Below are positions 1 through 7,050 of a stretch of 64,000 nt of DNA, piece after piece (the first letter of the stretch is position 1; each line of letters begins with the position of its first letter). The DNA lies in assembly GCA_016285455.1 (NCBI GenBank), contig JAEEQS010000002.1, positions 186,001-250,000 of the forward strand, in the 5' to 3' direction. The translations under genes were made by a program, and so were the position numbers. Source of the DNA: Bacteroidales bacterium (GTDB lineage: Bacteria; Bacteroidota; Bacteroidia; Bacteroidales; UBA932). The notes beneath the pieces are model-generated. The model saw only the letters and a program-made list of their open reading frames with translations, did no database searches and was not told the DNA's origin.

Positions 1-173
1 ATGCCTCTTTCTGCAGCATTCTTTGCGAATTGGGCCACCAGCTCAGGCGTGCGGTGAGCCGACAAGGCATTAACCTCAAAAGGAATTTCCATTTCTTCCA
101 GGAATTTCAAAGCGGCCTCCATGACCTTCAGGTCTGAGGTGCTTCCCATAATGACGCTTACCAAAGGTTTCAT
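1..173 (-). CDS. purE: PurE, 5-(carboxyamino)imidazole ribonucleotide mutase (partial, N-terminal part)
   Basis: This is the first ~57 codons of a gene that runs off the left edge, so it is absent from the ORF track. Reading leftward from the ATG at 173 it encodes MKPLVSVIMGSTSDLKVM, followed by FEVNALSAHRTPE. The MGSTSDL loop and the SAHRTPE motif are hallmarks of class I PurE, which moves the carboxyl group of N5-CAIR to form CAIR in purine synthesis. It is divergent from hpt, a purine-salvage gene, across a 68-bp gap, so the two may share control. The 3' end and stop are outside the window. Confidence 0.9.
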   Translation of the reverse strand, partial: MKPLVSVIMGSTSDLKVMEAALKFLEEMEIPFEVNALSAHRTPELVAQFAKNAAERG

Positions 174-181
174 CTGTGACA

Positions 182-217
182 TTTGTTGCTTTTATTCTGC
201 AAAAATACCTAAATTTG
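182..217 (+). promoter_or_regulatory. Candidate promoter for hpt-adk-obgE
   Basis: A TAAATTTG box at 210-217 fits the Bacteroidetes -7 consensus TAnnTTTG. A TTG lies 21 bp upstream at 186-188, with TTTG at 182-185 as an alternative -33. The predicted start of transcription lies about 20 bp before the hpt ATG at 242. This supports the internal hpt start over the longer ORF in the track, which would begin upstream of the promoter. Confidence 0.5.
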
Positions 218-241
218 AACCTTAATACAACACCCACCGCC

Positions 242-817
242 ATGAAAAACGTACAGCTATATGACAAGAGCTTCAAGCTCTATATGCCTTACGAGGAAAT
301 CCAGAAGGCAATAGACGCTGTCGCTGAGAAAATCAACGAAGACCTCAAAGACGAGCATACCCCTATTTTCGTTGGAGTTCTGACAGGCAGCTTTATGTTC
401 TTCGGAGACTTGATGAAACGCATCAACCTGGAGTGTGAAACCTGCTTCATACGCCTGGCTTCATACGAAGGAACCTCTTCTACCGGAGTGGTAAAGCAGG
501 TCCTAGGCTTAACCCAGAGCGTAAAAGGCCGCAACATTGTTGTGGTAGAGGATATAGTGGACACCGGCACCACCATCAAGGAGCTGTACCAGATACTCAA
601 CGAAAACGGAGCCAGGAGCATCCGCACAGCAACCCTGATGTTCAAGCCGGGCAGCTACAAGTACAATATCAAGATAGATTATCCTGCCGTAAGCATTCCT
701 AACGACTTTATTGTGGGATTCGGCCTGGACTATGACCAAATCGGACGCAATCTCAAAGATATCTATGTACTTGATCCTGAAGAGACAGAAAAGCGCAAAG
801 CAATCAACGTGAAATAA
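242..817 (+). CDS. hpt: Hypoxanthine phosphoribosyltransferase
   Basis: The 191-residue product salvages hypoxanthine (and usually guanine) by transferring a phosphoribosyl group from PRPP, giving IMP or GMP in the cytoplasm. The PRPP-binding loop VVVEDIVDTGTTI is clear at about residues 98-110, and the length is normal for the family. I chose the ATG at 242 rather than the track start at 176, because the upstream extension contains the probable promoter and is not family sequence. The stop lies one base before the adk start, so the two are almost certainly co-transcribed with obgE; this order is common in Bacteroidetes. Confidence 0.95.
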   Translation: MKNVQLYDKSFKLYMPYEEIQKAIDAVAEKINEDLKDEHTPIFVGVLTGSFMFFGDLMKRINLECETCFIRLASYEGTSSTGVVKQVLGLTQSVKGRNIVVVEDIVDTGTTIKELYQILNENGARSIRTATLMFKPGSYKYNIKIDYPAVSIPNDFIVGFGLDYDQIGRNLKDIYVLDPEETEKRKAINVK

Positions 818-818
818 T

Positions 819-1385
819 ATGAAATACTATATTTTGTTCGGGCCTCCCGGAGCCGGAAAAGGCACCCAGGCCAAATTCATCGCGGAGAAATACAATCTTC
901 TCCATATTTCCACGGGCGACCTCCTGAGAAAGGAAATGGCCGCCGGAACCCCTCTGGGCCTTCAGGCAAAGCAACTGATTGAAGGCGGAAACCTTGTTCC
1001 GGATGAAGTTGTAGTGGGAATGATTCAAAACACCTTCAAAAACAATAAAGATGTTAGCGGATTCCTTCTGGACGGATTTCCAAGAACTATCGCCCAGGCT
1101 GAAAAGCTGGACGAGATGCTCGCGGAAAGTTCAGAGAAAGTGGACAAGGTCTTGAGCCTTGTCATCAAAGACGAGACTATCTTTGAAAGATTGGCAAAGA
1201 GGGCACTGATAGAAGGAAGAAAAGACGACGCCGATCCTGCCACTATCCAGAACAGGATAGACACCTACCACGCAAAGACAGAGCCGCTCATAGACTATTA
1301 TAAAGAAGCCGGGAATTATTGTGAAATTCCTGGAGAGCAAACCATAGAAGAAGTTTTCCAGAGTCTCTGCGATGTTATAGGATGA
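819..1385 (+). CDS. adk: Adenylate kinase
   Basis: The 188-residue enzyme interconverts ATP + AMP and 2 ADP. The P-loop GPPGAGKGT is at residues 8-16, the AMP-binding STGDLLR at about 31-37, and the region GRKDDADPATIQNR matches the short LID form without zinc cysteines. Length is normal. The gene starts one base after the hpt stop and its own stop overlaps the obgE start by 4 bp (ATGA), which points to translational coupling. Confidence 0.95.
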   Translation: MKYYILFGPPGAGKGTQAKFIAEKYNLLHISTGDLLRKEMAAGTPLGLQAKQLIEGGNLVPDEVVVGMIQNTFKNNKDVSGFLLDGFPRTIAQAEKLDEMLAESSEKVDKVLSLVIKDETIFERLAKRALIEGRKDDADPATIQNRIDTYHAKTEPLIDYYKEAGNYCEIPGEQTIEEVFQSLCDVIG

Positions 1386-2380
1386 ACACAGATTTCGTAG
1401 ATTATGTCAAGCTCCATCTTACCTCCGGAAACGGCGGCAATGGGTCTATGCACCTCCACAGGGAAAAGTTCATAGACAAGGGCGGCCCAGACGGAGGTGA
1501 CGGTGGTAAGGGCGGAAGCGTTATCATGCAGGGTGACAGCCAGATGTGGACTCTCATCAGCCTGAAGTACCGCAAGCATATCTCAGCCGAAAACGGAGGA
1601 AATGGAGGCTCAAACCTCTGCACCGGAGCCGATGCCAAGGACGTGATCCTGAAGGTTCCCCTGGGAACGGTTGCAAAGAACGCGGAAACCGGAGAAATCA
1701 TTGGAGAAGTTACCGAAAACGGAGAAAAGTGCACATTGCTCAAAGGCGGAAGAGGCGGCAAGGGAAACGCTTTCTTCAAGAGTGCCACACGCCAGACTCC
1801 TAAATTCGCCCAGGAAGGAGAACCTGGGGCTGAGGGCTGGTTCATACTGGAAATGAAGGTGCTCGCCGATGTGGGACTGGTTGGTTTCCCTAATGCCGGA
1901 AAATCCACCTTGCTTTCCACGGTATCTGCAGCACATCCAAAAATCGCAGACTATGCTTTTACCACTCTGGAACCGAGTGTTGGAATCGTAAGATACTACG
2001 ATGACCAATCCTTCGTTATGGCAGACATTCCGGGCATAATCGAGGGCGCTCACGAAGGCAGGGGCCTGGGCCACAGGTTTCTTCGCCACATAGAGCGCAA
2101 CTCCATCCTTCTTTTCCTGGTATCGGCTGAAAACCTGGAGATTGCAAAGGAGTACAAGATACTCCTCAACGAGCTCAAGATGTATAATCCCGAGCTTCTG
2201 GACAAAGAAAGGATACTCGCTATAACAAAATGCGACCTTCTTGGAGGAGACAAAGACCTGATCTCTTCTCTCAAGAGAAAAGTTCCTAAAAAAGTTCCGT
2301 ACGTTTTCATTTCTTCAGTTACCGGAGAAGGCATACAGGAACTTAAAGACCTGATTTGGGAAACACTTCACAAGCAATGA
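1382..2380 (+). CDS. obgE: GTPase ObgE/CgtA
   Basis: A 332-residue Obg-family GTPase involved in ribosome maturation. The N-terminal ~155 residues form the glycine-rich Obg fold, with many GGxGG and KGG stretches. The G domain follows, with P-loop GFPNAGKST (~165-173), G3 DIPGIIEGA and the G4-type TKCDL. The C-terminal OCT domain of longer homologues is absent, as in many Bacteroidetes. The start overlaps adk and the stop overlaps the next gene, in both cases by ATGA-type junctions. Confidence 0.95.
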   Translation: MNTDFVDYVKLHLTSGNGGNGSMHLHREKFIDKGGPDGGDGGKGGSVIMQGDSQMWTLISLKYRKHISAENGGNGGSNLCTGADAKDVILKVPLGTVAKNAETGEIIGEVTENGEKCTLLKGGRGGKGNAFFKSATRQTPKFAQEGEPGAEGWFILEMKVLADVGLVGFPNAGKSTLLSTVSAAHPKIADYAFTTLEPSVGIVRYYDDQSFVMADIPGIIEGAHEGRGLGHRFLRHIERNSILLFLVSAENLEIAKEYKILLNELKMYNPELLDKERILAITKCDLLGGDKDLISSLKRKVPKKVPYVFISSVTGEGIQELKDLIWETLHKQ

Positions 2381-3003
2381 TTGATATAGACAACCTTCTG
2401 AACCTAGACAGGGCTCTTACAGTAACCATCAACAGCTGGCATTCCCCGCTGCTGGACAGCATTATGATATTCCTGTCAAACAAATGGGCTCTGATTCCGC
2501 TTTATGTGGCTATTGCCCTTTATGCGCTATCCAGAAGAACCTATGTTTTCAGAAGGAGGAAGTATTTCAACGGCTGGGCAATATGGATTCTTCTCCTGCT
2601 TGCCTGCGGCGCCGCTTTTTTCATTCTGGATTCAACCGGACACGATATCTTAAAGCCATATTTCCATCGTCTTAGGCCTGGATTTGATTTCTACACCTGG
2701 GACATCATTAGGACTCCAGACGGAAAGGGCGGAGCCTACAGTTTGCCATCTCTCCACGCCGCCAACATAGCAGGCTTTGCAATGGTAACAGCCCTGTTTT
2801 TCAAGAGGACGTGGTACACTCTGCTTATCTTCCTGCTGGCTCTTGCTGTATGCTACAGCCGAGTTTACCTGGGAAGGCATTTCCTCGGCGATGTGTCCTT
2901 CGGCTTTGTTTCCGGCATTATCGTAGGATATTTCGTATATCTTATTGCTGTTGCCATCATAGGTTTCTTGAGGCGGCGCTACATAATCAGGGAAATAAGA
3001 TAG
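2377..3003 (+). CDS. PAP2-family membrane phosphatase
   Basis: A 208-residue integral membrane protein with about five hydrophobic segments and the three PAP2 phosphatase motifs: C1 K-x6-RP within DILKPYFHRLRPG, C2 as PSLHA in place of the common PSGH, and C3 SR-x5-H-x3-D within SRVYLGRHFLGD. Such enzymes remove phosphate from undecaprenyl pyrophosphate, phosphatidate or lipid A; the substrate here cannot be told. I chose the ATG at 2377, which overlaps the obgE stop as ATGA, over the TTG start in the ORF track. Confidence 0.85.
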   Translation: MIDIDNLLNLDRALTVTINSWHSPLLDSIMIFLSNKWALIPLYVAIALYALSRRTYVFRRRKYFNGWAIWILLLLACGAAFFILDSTGHDILKPYFHRLRPGFDFYTWDIIRTPDGKGGAYSLPSLHAANIAGFAMVTALFFKRTWYTLLIFLLALAVCYSRVYLGRHFLGDVSFGFVSGIIVGYFVYLIAVAIIGFLRRRYIIREIR

Positions 3004-3010
3004 GCGCGCA

Positions 3011-4000
3011 ATGCTCTATATCTCAGATAAATCAACAGACCCCTATTTCAACCTGGCAGAGGAAGAATTCCTTCTCAAGAATATGAAGGAAGATATCTTC
3101 CGCCTGTGGAGAAACTCTCCTTCCATCATCGTGGGCAGATACCAGAACACCATCGCTGAGATAGACTCAGAATACACCAAGTCTCACAGCATTCCGGTTG
3201 TCAGAAGGCTCAGTGGCGGCGGCGCGGTTTTCCACGATCTTGGCAACCTCAACTTCACCTTCATTCAAAACGCTAAGGGCAAAGAAGACACCACTGAGCT
3301 TTTTCGCCGTTTCACTCGCCCTATAATAGACGCTCTCCGCACCCTTGGAGTAAACGCTGAACTTCAGGGCAGGAACGACCTTGCAATAGACGGTAAAAAG
3401 TTTTCCGGCAACGCCATCTGCATTCATAAAGACAGGGTTCTGATGCACGGAACCCTGATGTTCAGCGTAAGCACATCAGATCTGGGCAAAGCGCTGAAAC
3501 CCAGGCCGGAGAAATTCATCGGCAAAGCCGTCAAAAGCAACGTAAAACGCGTAACCAACATCGGCGAACACCTTAAAGACAAAAACAAAAATATCCTCTG
3601 GTTCAAAGATTTCCTGGGAGAGTTTATCTGCTCCCATCTGGAAGGCATTACGCCATATTCCTTCTCAGAAAAGCAGCTTCAGAAAATAGAAGAGCTCAAG
3701 GCAAACCGATACTCCACAGACGAGTGGAATTTCGGCAAGTCTCCGCGATATTCTTTCTCTGCCAGCAAAAGGTTCCCAAAGGGCATCGTTGAACTTTACC
3801 TTAACGCTGAAAACGGAATTATTAAAGATCTAGACATAAAGGGGGATTATTTTTTCACCCGCCCTACGGAAGAATTCATCAAAAAGCTCATCGGAACTCC
3901 GCACACCAGAACGGATATAGAAAAGAAAATAGGCACCCTTGATCTGGGCGCCTACTTTGCGGGTATTTCTTCAGAAGATATCGTAAGCTTGTTCTTCTGA
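3011..4000 (+). CDS. lplA: Lipoate-protein ligase A
   Basis: A 329-residue ligase that activates lipoate with ATP and attaches it to lysines of lipoyl domains (2-oxoacid dehydrogenases, glycine cleavage H protein). The N-terminal catalytic domain shows the family core RRLSGGGAVFHDLGNLNFTF at about residues 70-90, and the length agrees with a two-domain LplA having the C-terminal accessory domain. It starts 7 bp after the PAP2 gene and is probably the last gene of the hpt operon. The stop codon lies inside a hairpin that separates it from convergent hpf. Confidence 0.9.
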   Translation: MLYISDKSTDPYFNLAEEEFLLKNMKEDIFRLWRNSPSIIVGRYQNTIAEIDSEYTKSHSIPVVRRLSGGGAVFHDLGNLNFTFIQNAKGKEDTTELFRRFTRPIIDALRTLGVNAELQGRNDLAIDGKKFSGNAICIHKDRVLMHGTLMFSVSTSDLGKALKPRPEKFIGKAVKSNVKRVTNIGEHLKDKNKNILWFKDFLGEFICSHLEGITPYSFSEKQLQKIEELKANRYSTDEWNFGKSPRYSFSASKRFPKGIVELYLNAENGIIKDLDIKGDYFFTRPTEEFIKKLIGTPHTRTDIEKKIGTLDLGAYFAGISSEDIVSLFF

Positions 4001-4009
4001 CAAGCTTAC
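3983..4009. terminator. Hairpin between convergent lplA and hpf
   Basis: A perfect 10-bp inverted repeat, GTAAGCTTGT and ACAAGCTTAC around a 7-base loop, spans the lplA stop codon. It sits exactly between convergent genes and could end transcription in both directions. Neither side has a clean run of T, so intrinsic termination is likely but not certain. Confidence 0.55.
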
Positions 4010-4011
4010 TC

Positions 4012-4305
4012 TTATCTGCCGAATTTCTTTTCCTTTAGCTTAACCAGCTGTCCTTTAAGCACATCAACACAATCTACAACGGCATCCTCAAAGCTCTTGG
4101 CATTTCTGGTTACGATAATGTCGTCTGTAGGTACCTGAAGTTTGATTTTGCACTCCTTGTTCAGCTGGTCAGGAAGCAGGCTCAGAATAACATCGGCCTC
4201 CATAAAACCATCAAAGAACTTTTCCAGCTTTTCAACCTTCTTCTCTACAAATGCAAGAAGTTTCTCATCTGCATCAAACTTAACTGATTGGATTCTAATT
4301 TCCAT
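4012..4305 (-). CDS. hpf: Ribosome hibernation-promoting factor / YfiA-type protein
   Basis: A 97-residue short-form HPF, the family that binds the 30S A/P site and inactivates ribosomes in stationary phase. It opens MEIRIQSVKFDADEKLLAFV, typical of the family, followed by a charged helix and the strand-rich second half. There is no long C-terminal dimerisation domain. I chose the ATG at 4305 because GGAGG stands 8 bp upstream; the longer ORF start at 4371 has no such support. It is convergent with lplA. Confidence 0.88.
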   Translation of the reverse strand: MEIRIQSVKFDADEKLLAFVEKKVEKLEKFFDGFMEADVILSLLPDQLNKECKIKLQVPTDDIIVTRNAKSFEDAVVDCVDVLKGQLVKLKEKKFGR

Positions 4306-4421
4306 AATCAACCTCCATATTTTATTGGTTAAACTGTATTGTAAATATACAAAAAATGAACCGAAAAGCAAAACTTGGCACTATTTTTATACATTTGTAA
4401 AAGGATCAAAAAATCACCGCA

Positions 4422-5390
4422 ATGAAACGTCTATTCATCTTCTCTATCCTGCTTCTTTTCTCGGCGATTTGCTATTCACAGAACACCGTACAGACACTCC
4501 CTGCCAAAGACGGCGGCAAATACGTGGGAGAAGTTTCAAACAACCTGCCCAACGGCAAGGGAATAATGTACTATGCCAACGGAAACAAGGAATATGAAGG
4601 CACTTTCAAAGACGGCCAGTTCCACGGCACCGGCACCTCCTATTACGAAAACGGGAAGCTGGAATACACAGGCCAGTGGAAAGAGGGGTATATGGACGGC
4701 TACGGAGAGGCGTACTGGGATAATGGCTTCAAGTGCTATGAAGGCACTTTCAAGGATGGCTATTTTGAGGGAGTTGGAACCTCTTATCGCCTAGAAGACG
4801 GAACAAAATTATACTCCGGACAGTGGATAGAAGACAGCCCGGAAGGTCAAGGAACGTATTATTACCCAGACGGCAAAGTTGAATATACCGGACAGGTTAA
4901 GGACGACCAGCCAAATGGACCGGGAACTTCCTATTACAAGAGCGGAAGCATTGAATTTACCGGAACCTTCTCCAACGGCTACAAATTAGACGGCCACGGA
5001 ACAGAGTATTTTGACGGCGGCGGCAAAATGTATGAAGGAGACTTCGTTAAAGGTATTTGGGAAGGCCAGGGCACCTGGTATTACCAAAACGGAAATATCC
5101 GCACCAAAGGCAGCTTTTCTAAAGACCTTCCTTGCGGACAGGTTGTCCGATACTACGAAAACGGAGTCAAAAAATATGAAGGCAGCGTTGCGCTTTTCAC
5201 AAATGAAGAAGGCAAGACTGTGAGCTCTGCTCAAGGCTACGGGTTATGGTATGACGAAAATGGCAAGATTATCTACAAAGGCAATTTCAAAGCAGGAAAG
5301 TTCGATGGCTACGGCACCTCCTACAAGGAAGACGGAGTTACAATAGAACATCAGGGACAGTGGAAAGATGGCGATTTTATAGGAAAATAG
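4422..5390 (+). CDS. Exported MORN-repeat protein
   Basis: A 322-residue protein with a signal peptide (MKRLFIFSILLLFSAICYSQ) followed almost wholly by MORN-type repeats of about 23 residues, with recurring patterns such as YEGTFKDGQFHGTGTSYY and YTGQWKEGYMDGYGEAYW. MORN arrays act as binding scaffolds; nothing in the sequence tells the ligand. The Q at the end of the signal may be the mature N-terminus. It lies 38 bp upstream of a cysteine-rich zinc-finger-like gene in the same direction, and the two may be co-transcribed. Confidence 0.85.
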   Translation: MKRLFIFSILLLFSAICYSQNTVQTLPAKDGGKYVGEVSNNLPNGKGIMYYANGNKEYEGTFKDGQFHGTGTSYYENGKLEYTGQWKEGYMDGYGEAYWDNGFKCYEGTFKDGYFEGVGTSYRLEDGTKLYSGQWIEDSPEGQGTYYYPDGKVEYTGQVKDDQPNGPGTSYYKSGSIEFTGTFSNGYKLDGHGTEYFDGGGKMYEGDFVKGIWEGQGTWYYQNGNIRTKGSFSKDLPCGQVVRYYENGVKKYEGSVALFTNEEGKTVSSAQGYGLWYDENGKIIYKGNFKAGKFDGYGTSYKEDGVTIEHQGQWKDGDFIGK

Positions 5391-5428
5391 ACATACGAAA
5401 ATAGTAAAACAAAAAACAGATAGATATT

Positions 5429-5857
5429 ATGAAAAGATTCTTGAGAACAACCGGAATGTGCCTTGCAGCAATATTGGGCGCTTTTGTGCTGCTGAGCATG
5501 GACAAAGTATGCGAAAGGTGCAAAGGCACAGGTATGGACCGCAATGAATGCTACTCCTGCAAAGGCCTGGGCTACACGCAGTGCCTTACCTGCAACGGCA
5601 ACAAGATGATCAGATGCACCTTCTGCGGAGGCGGCCGCACCATCGTTTGCCCACACTGCCACGGCAGAAACCCTAACTGCATCAAATGTGACGGAAAAGG
5701 TTACTTTGACTGTGAAAGATGTAGCGGAACCGGCCAGATTACCTGCACCGTATGCAACGGAGAAGGCCATAATCGCTGCATGACCTGCGACAAGAAAGGC
5801 TATATTGAATTCCGCTGCCCAGACTGCAACGGCACTGGAGAGCTCCCGGACGATTAA
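5429..5857 (+). CDS. Small DnaJ-type cysteine-rich (CxxCxGxG) protein with N-terminal hydrophobic segment
   Basis: A 142-residue protein built of six to seven CxxC zinc-knuckle units like the central domain of DnaJ (CERCKGTGMD, CYSCKGLGYT, CERCSGTGQI, CPDCNGTGEL). There is no J domain and no substrate-binding domain. Residues 4-25 are hydrophobic and could be a signal or a membrane anchor, which would place a zinc-finger array at or outside the membrane. The role is unknown; zinc-ribbon scaffolding or chaperone-like binding is possible. It follows the MORN gene closely. Confidence 0.8.
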   Translation: MKRFLRTTGMCLAAILGAFVLLSMDKVCERCKGTGMDRNECYSCKGLGYTQCLTCNGNKMIRCTFCGGGRTIVCPHCHGRNPNCIKCDGKGYFDCERCSGTGQITCTVCNGEGHNRCMTCDKKGYIEFRCPDCNGTGELPDD

Positions 5858-5902
5858 ACCGTCTGAATCCTCTATTTAAACAGGCAGACAAATGACATTA
5901 TT

Positions 5903-5929
5903 TTTGCACAAATATTATCTTTGTGCAAA
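5903..5929 (+). promoter_or_regulatory. Promoter -7 box embedded in a 10-bp perfect inverted repeat
   Basis: TTTGCACAAA and TTTGTGCAAA form a perfect inverted repeat with a 7-base centre. The second arm overlaps TATCTTTG (5916-5923), which fits the Bacteroidetes -7 box, so a dimeric regulator bound here would block or modulate the lipoprotein gene that starts at 5946. No -33 TTTG stands at the standard distance. Confidence 0.45.
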
Positions 5930-5945
5930 CACAATTATTCTTTCT

Positions 5946-6641
5946 ATGAAGCCTATTACTATTATAGCAACAATTATCGCGATAACCATAGCCCTTTCTT
6001 CTTGCAAGAACAATAATAAAATCGACAATCCGGCTCCTTCCACAACAGACTCATCCAAAGTCTTAAGCTCTTCTGCCATCACAGGCAATGAGTCTGGTTC
6101 TCAGGACTCTGACCCCGCATATGTTATAGATGTTGAGAAAATATTCACTCTCATAAAGGAAGTTGCCAGCGACTGGAAAGACGAAGATGGCCTCAAAGGA
6201 CAAAAAGCAGGGCTTTCCCTAATGAAGCAAACACGTGGAATAGACGGAGAAATAGAACTGATTGCTTTCTATTATGGCCACAATGTCCGTCTTGTAGCTG
6301 ACACTCCAAACAAATTCACCAGCCCCAACGCAATGAACGCTCCTGTTTTCACCCCTGCAGGAGGAAACGCCTTTTACATTTTGATAGGAGCAGATTCCAC
6401 CCACGGCTCCATTATCTTCTTCAACCAGAAAAATGACTATGACCTTTTCATTTCCAAAGTTACAGAATACGGCCTTTACACAAATGACTACGGATATTCT
6501 TTCATCCCTGAAACCAAAACCGGCAAAAACGAGTCTTTGTCTCAATCAAGCAACTTGGAAAAGAATCCGCCTATGTTGAGTTTTGAGCCAATGGGTCTCC
6601 AGAACGGATGGTTCAAGATTATTATGGGCTTAGATATTTAG
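5946..6641 (+). CDS. Hypothetical lipoprotein
   Basis: A 231-residue protein not recognised by family. The N-terminus MKPITIIATIIAITIALSSC is a lipoprotein signal with a cysteine at residue 20, then a low-complexity N/S/T-rich linker and a mixed alpha/beta domain. I took the ATG at 5946 because the signal peptide starts there, and because the upstream ORF start at 5892 precedes the probable promoter. It is the last ordinary gene before the CRISPR island. Likely located at the periplasmic face or on the outer membrane. Confidence 0.7.
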   Translation: MKPITIIATIIAITIALSSCKNNNKIDNPAPSTTDSSKVLSSSAITGNESGSQDSDPAYVIDVEKIFTLIKEVASDWKDEDGLKGQKAGLSLMKQTRGIDGEIELIAFYYGHNVRLVADTPNKFTSPNAMNAPVFTPAGGNAFYILIGADSTHGSIIFFNQKNDYDLFISKVTEYGLYTNDYGYSFIPETKTGKNESLSQSSNLEKNPPMLSFEPMGLQNGWFKIIMGLDI

Positions 6642-6860
6642 ACTTATATTTCCGCCTTCAAGTATTCCTTTCCCAATTTTCTGATTTTCTGTAGGATTAG
6701 TTTTTCTCTTTCTTTGGAAGGAGTCTTGAATCCCAACAATTATTTGTCGCAAAGAAAACAAACTGCCAATAAAGAATCCGAATTATAAACATTTATAATC
6801 GTTTAAAACATTTCGGAATTAAATGACAAAAATTGCATTCTGCAAGGTTGTTTTATCGAG

Positions 6861-6962
6861 TTTACAGGCCACTTTACAGGCCACTTTACAGACCACTTTA
6901 CAGGCCGGTTTATAGGCCGGTTATGATTTACAGGCTTATTTACAAGCTCATTTACAGGCTCA
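6861..6962. repeat. 12-bp tandem repeat, eight units
   Basis: Units start at 6861, 6873, 6885, 6897, 6909, then after a 6-bp interruption at 6927, 6939 and 6951. The consensus is TTTACAGGCCnn, drifting to TTTACAGGCTCA at the right. A single further copy, TTTACAGGCTCATT, stands at 16050-16063 on the opposite side of the CRISPR/higBA island. Confidence 0.8.
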
Positions 6963-6978
6963 TTACTCCTGTCTTCAA

Positions 6979-7037
6979 CAAAAATAGTTATCATTGTTGA
7001 TAATACTGACTTCATTGGAAAACAGATGAGGAGCTGG
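6979..7037. repeat. Fused remnant of higBA flanks (putative deletion scar)
   Basis: Bases 6979-7004 match the higBA operator region 14161-14186 at 25 of 26 positions, including TTATCA-N4-TGATAA. They run straight into bases 7002-7037, which align with the sequence just after higA (14921-14955) at about 31 of 36 positions including one gap. In the intact copy these pieces are separated by about 730 bp holding the two genes. The join falls in the near-repeat TTGAtAAT/TTGAaAAT, which fits loss of a second higBA copy by short-homology deletion. Confidence 0.65.
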
Positions 7038-7050
7038 ATGCGTGGATAGC

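Larger units (their letters stand above)
6642..7050. other. 409-bp AT-rich intergenic region at the left edge of the CRISPR island
   Basis: No convincing gene. It holds, in order, an 18-bp palindrome ATTATAAA-CA-TTTATAAT (6782-6799), a 15-mer at 6790-6804 that recurs inverted near 14073, a 12-bp tandem repeat (6861-6962), and a sequence resembling fused ends of the higBA locus (6979-7037). The 70-residue ORF at 6803-7015 on the minus strand is only the tandem repeat read in frame. Confidence 0.6.

Noticed and set aside
6803-7015. 70-residue minus-strand ORF with PVKW-like repeats
   Set aside because: It is the 12-bp tandem repeat read in frame, running into AT-rich DNA; it has no recognisable start signals or homology pattern.
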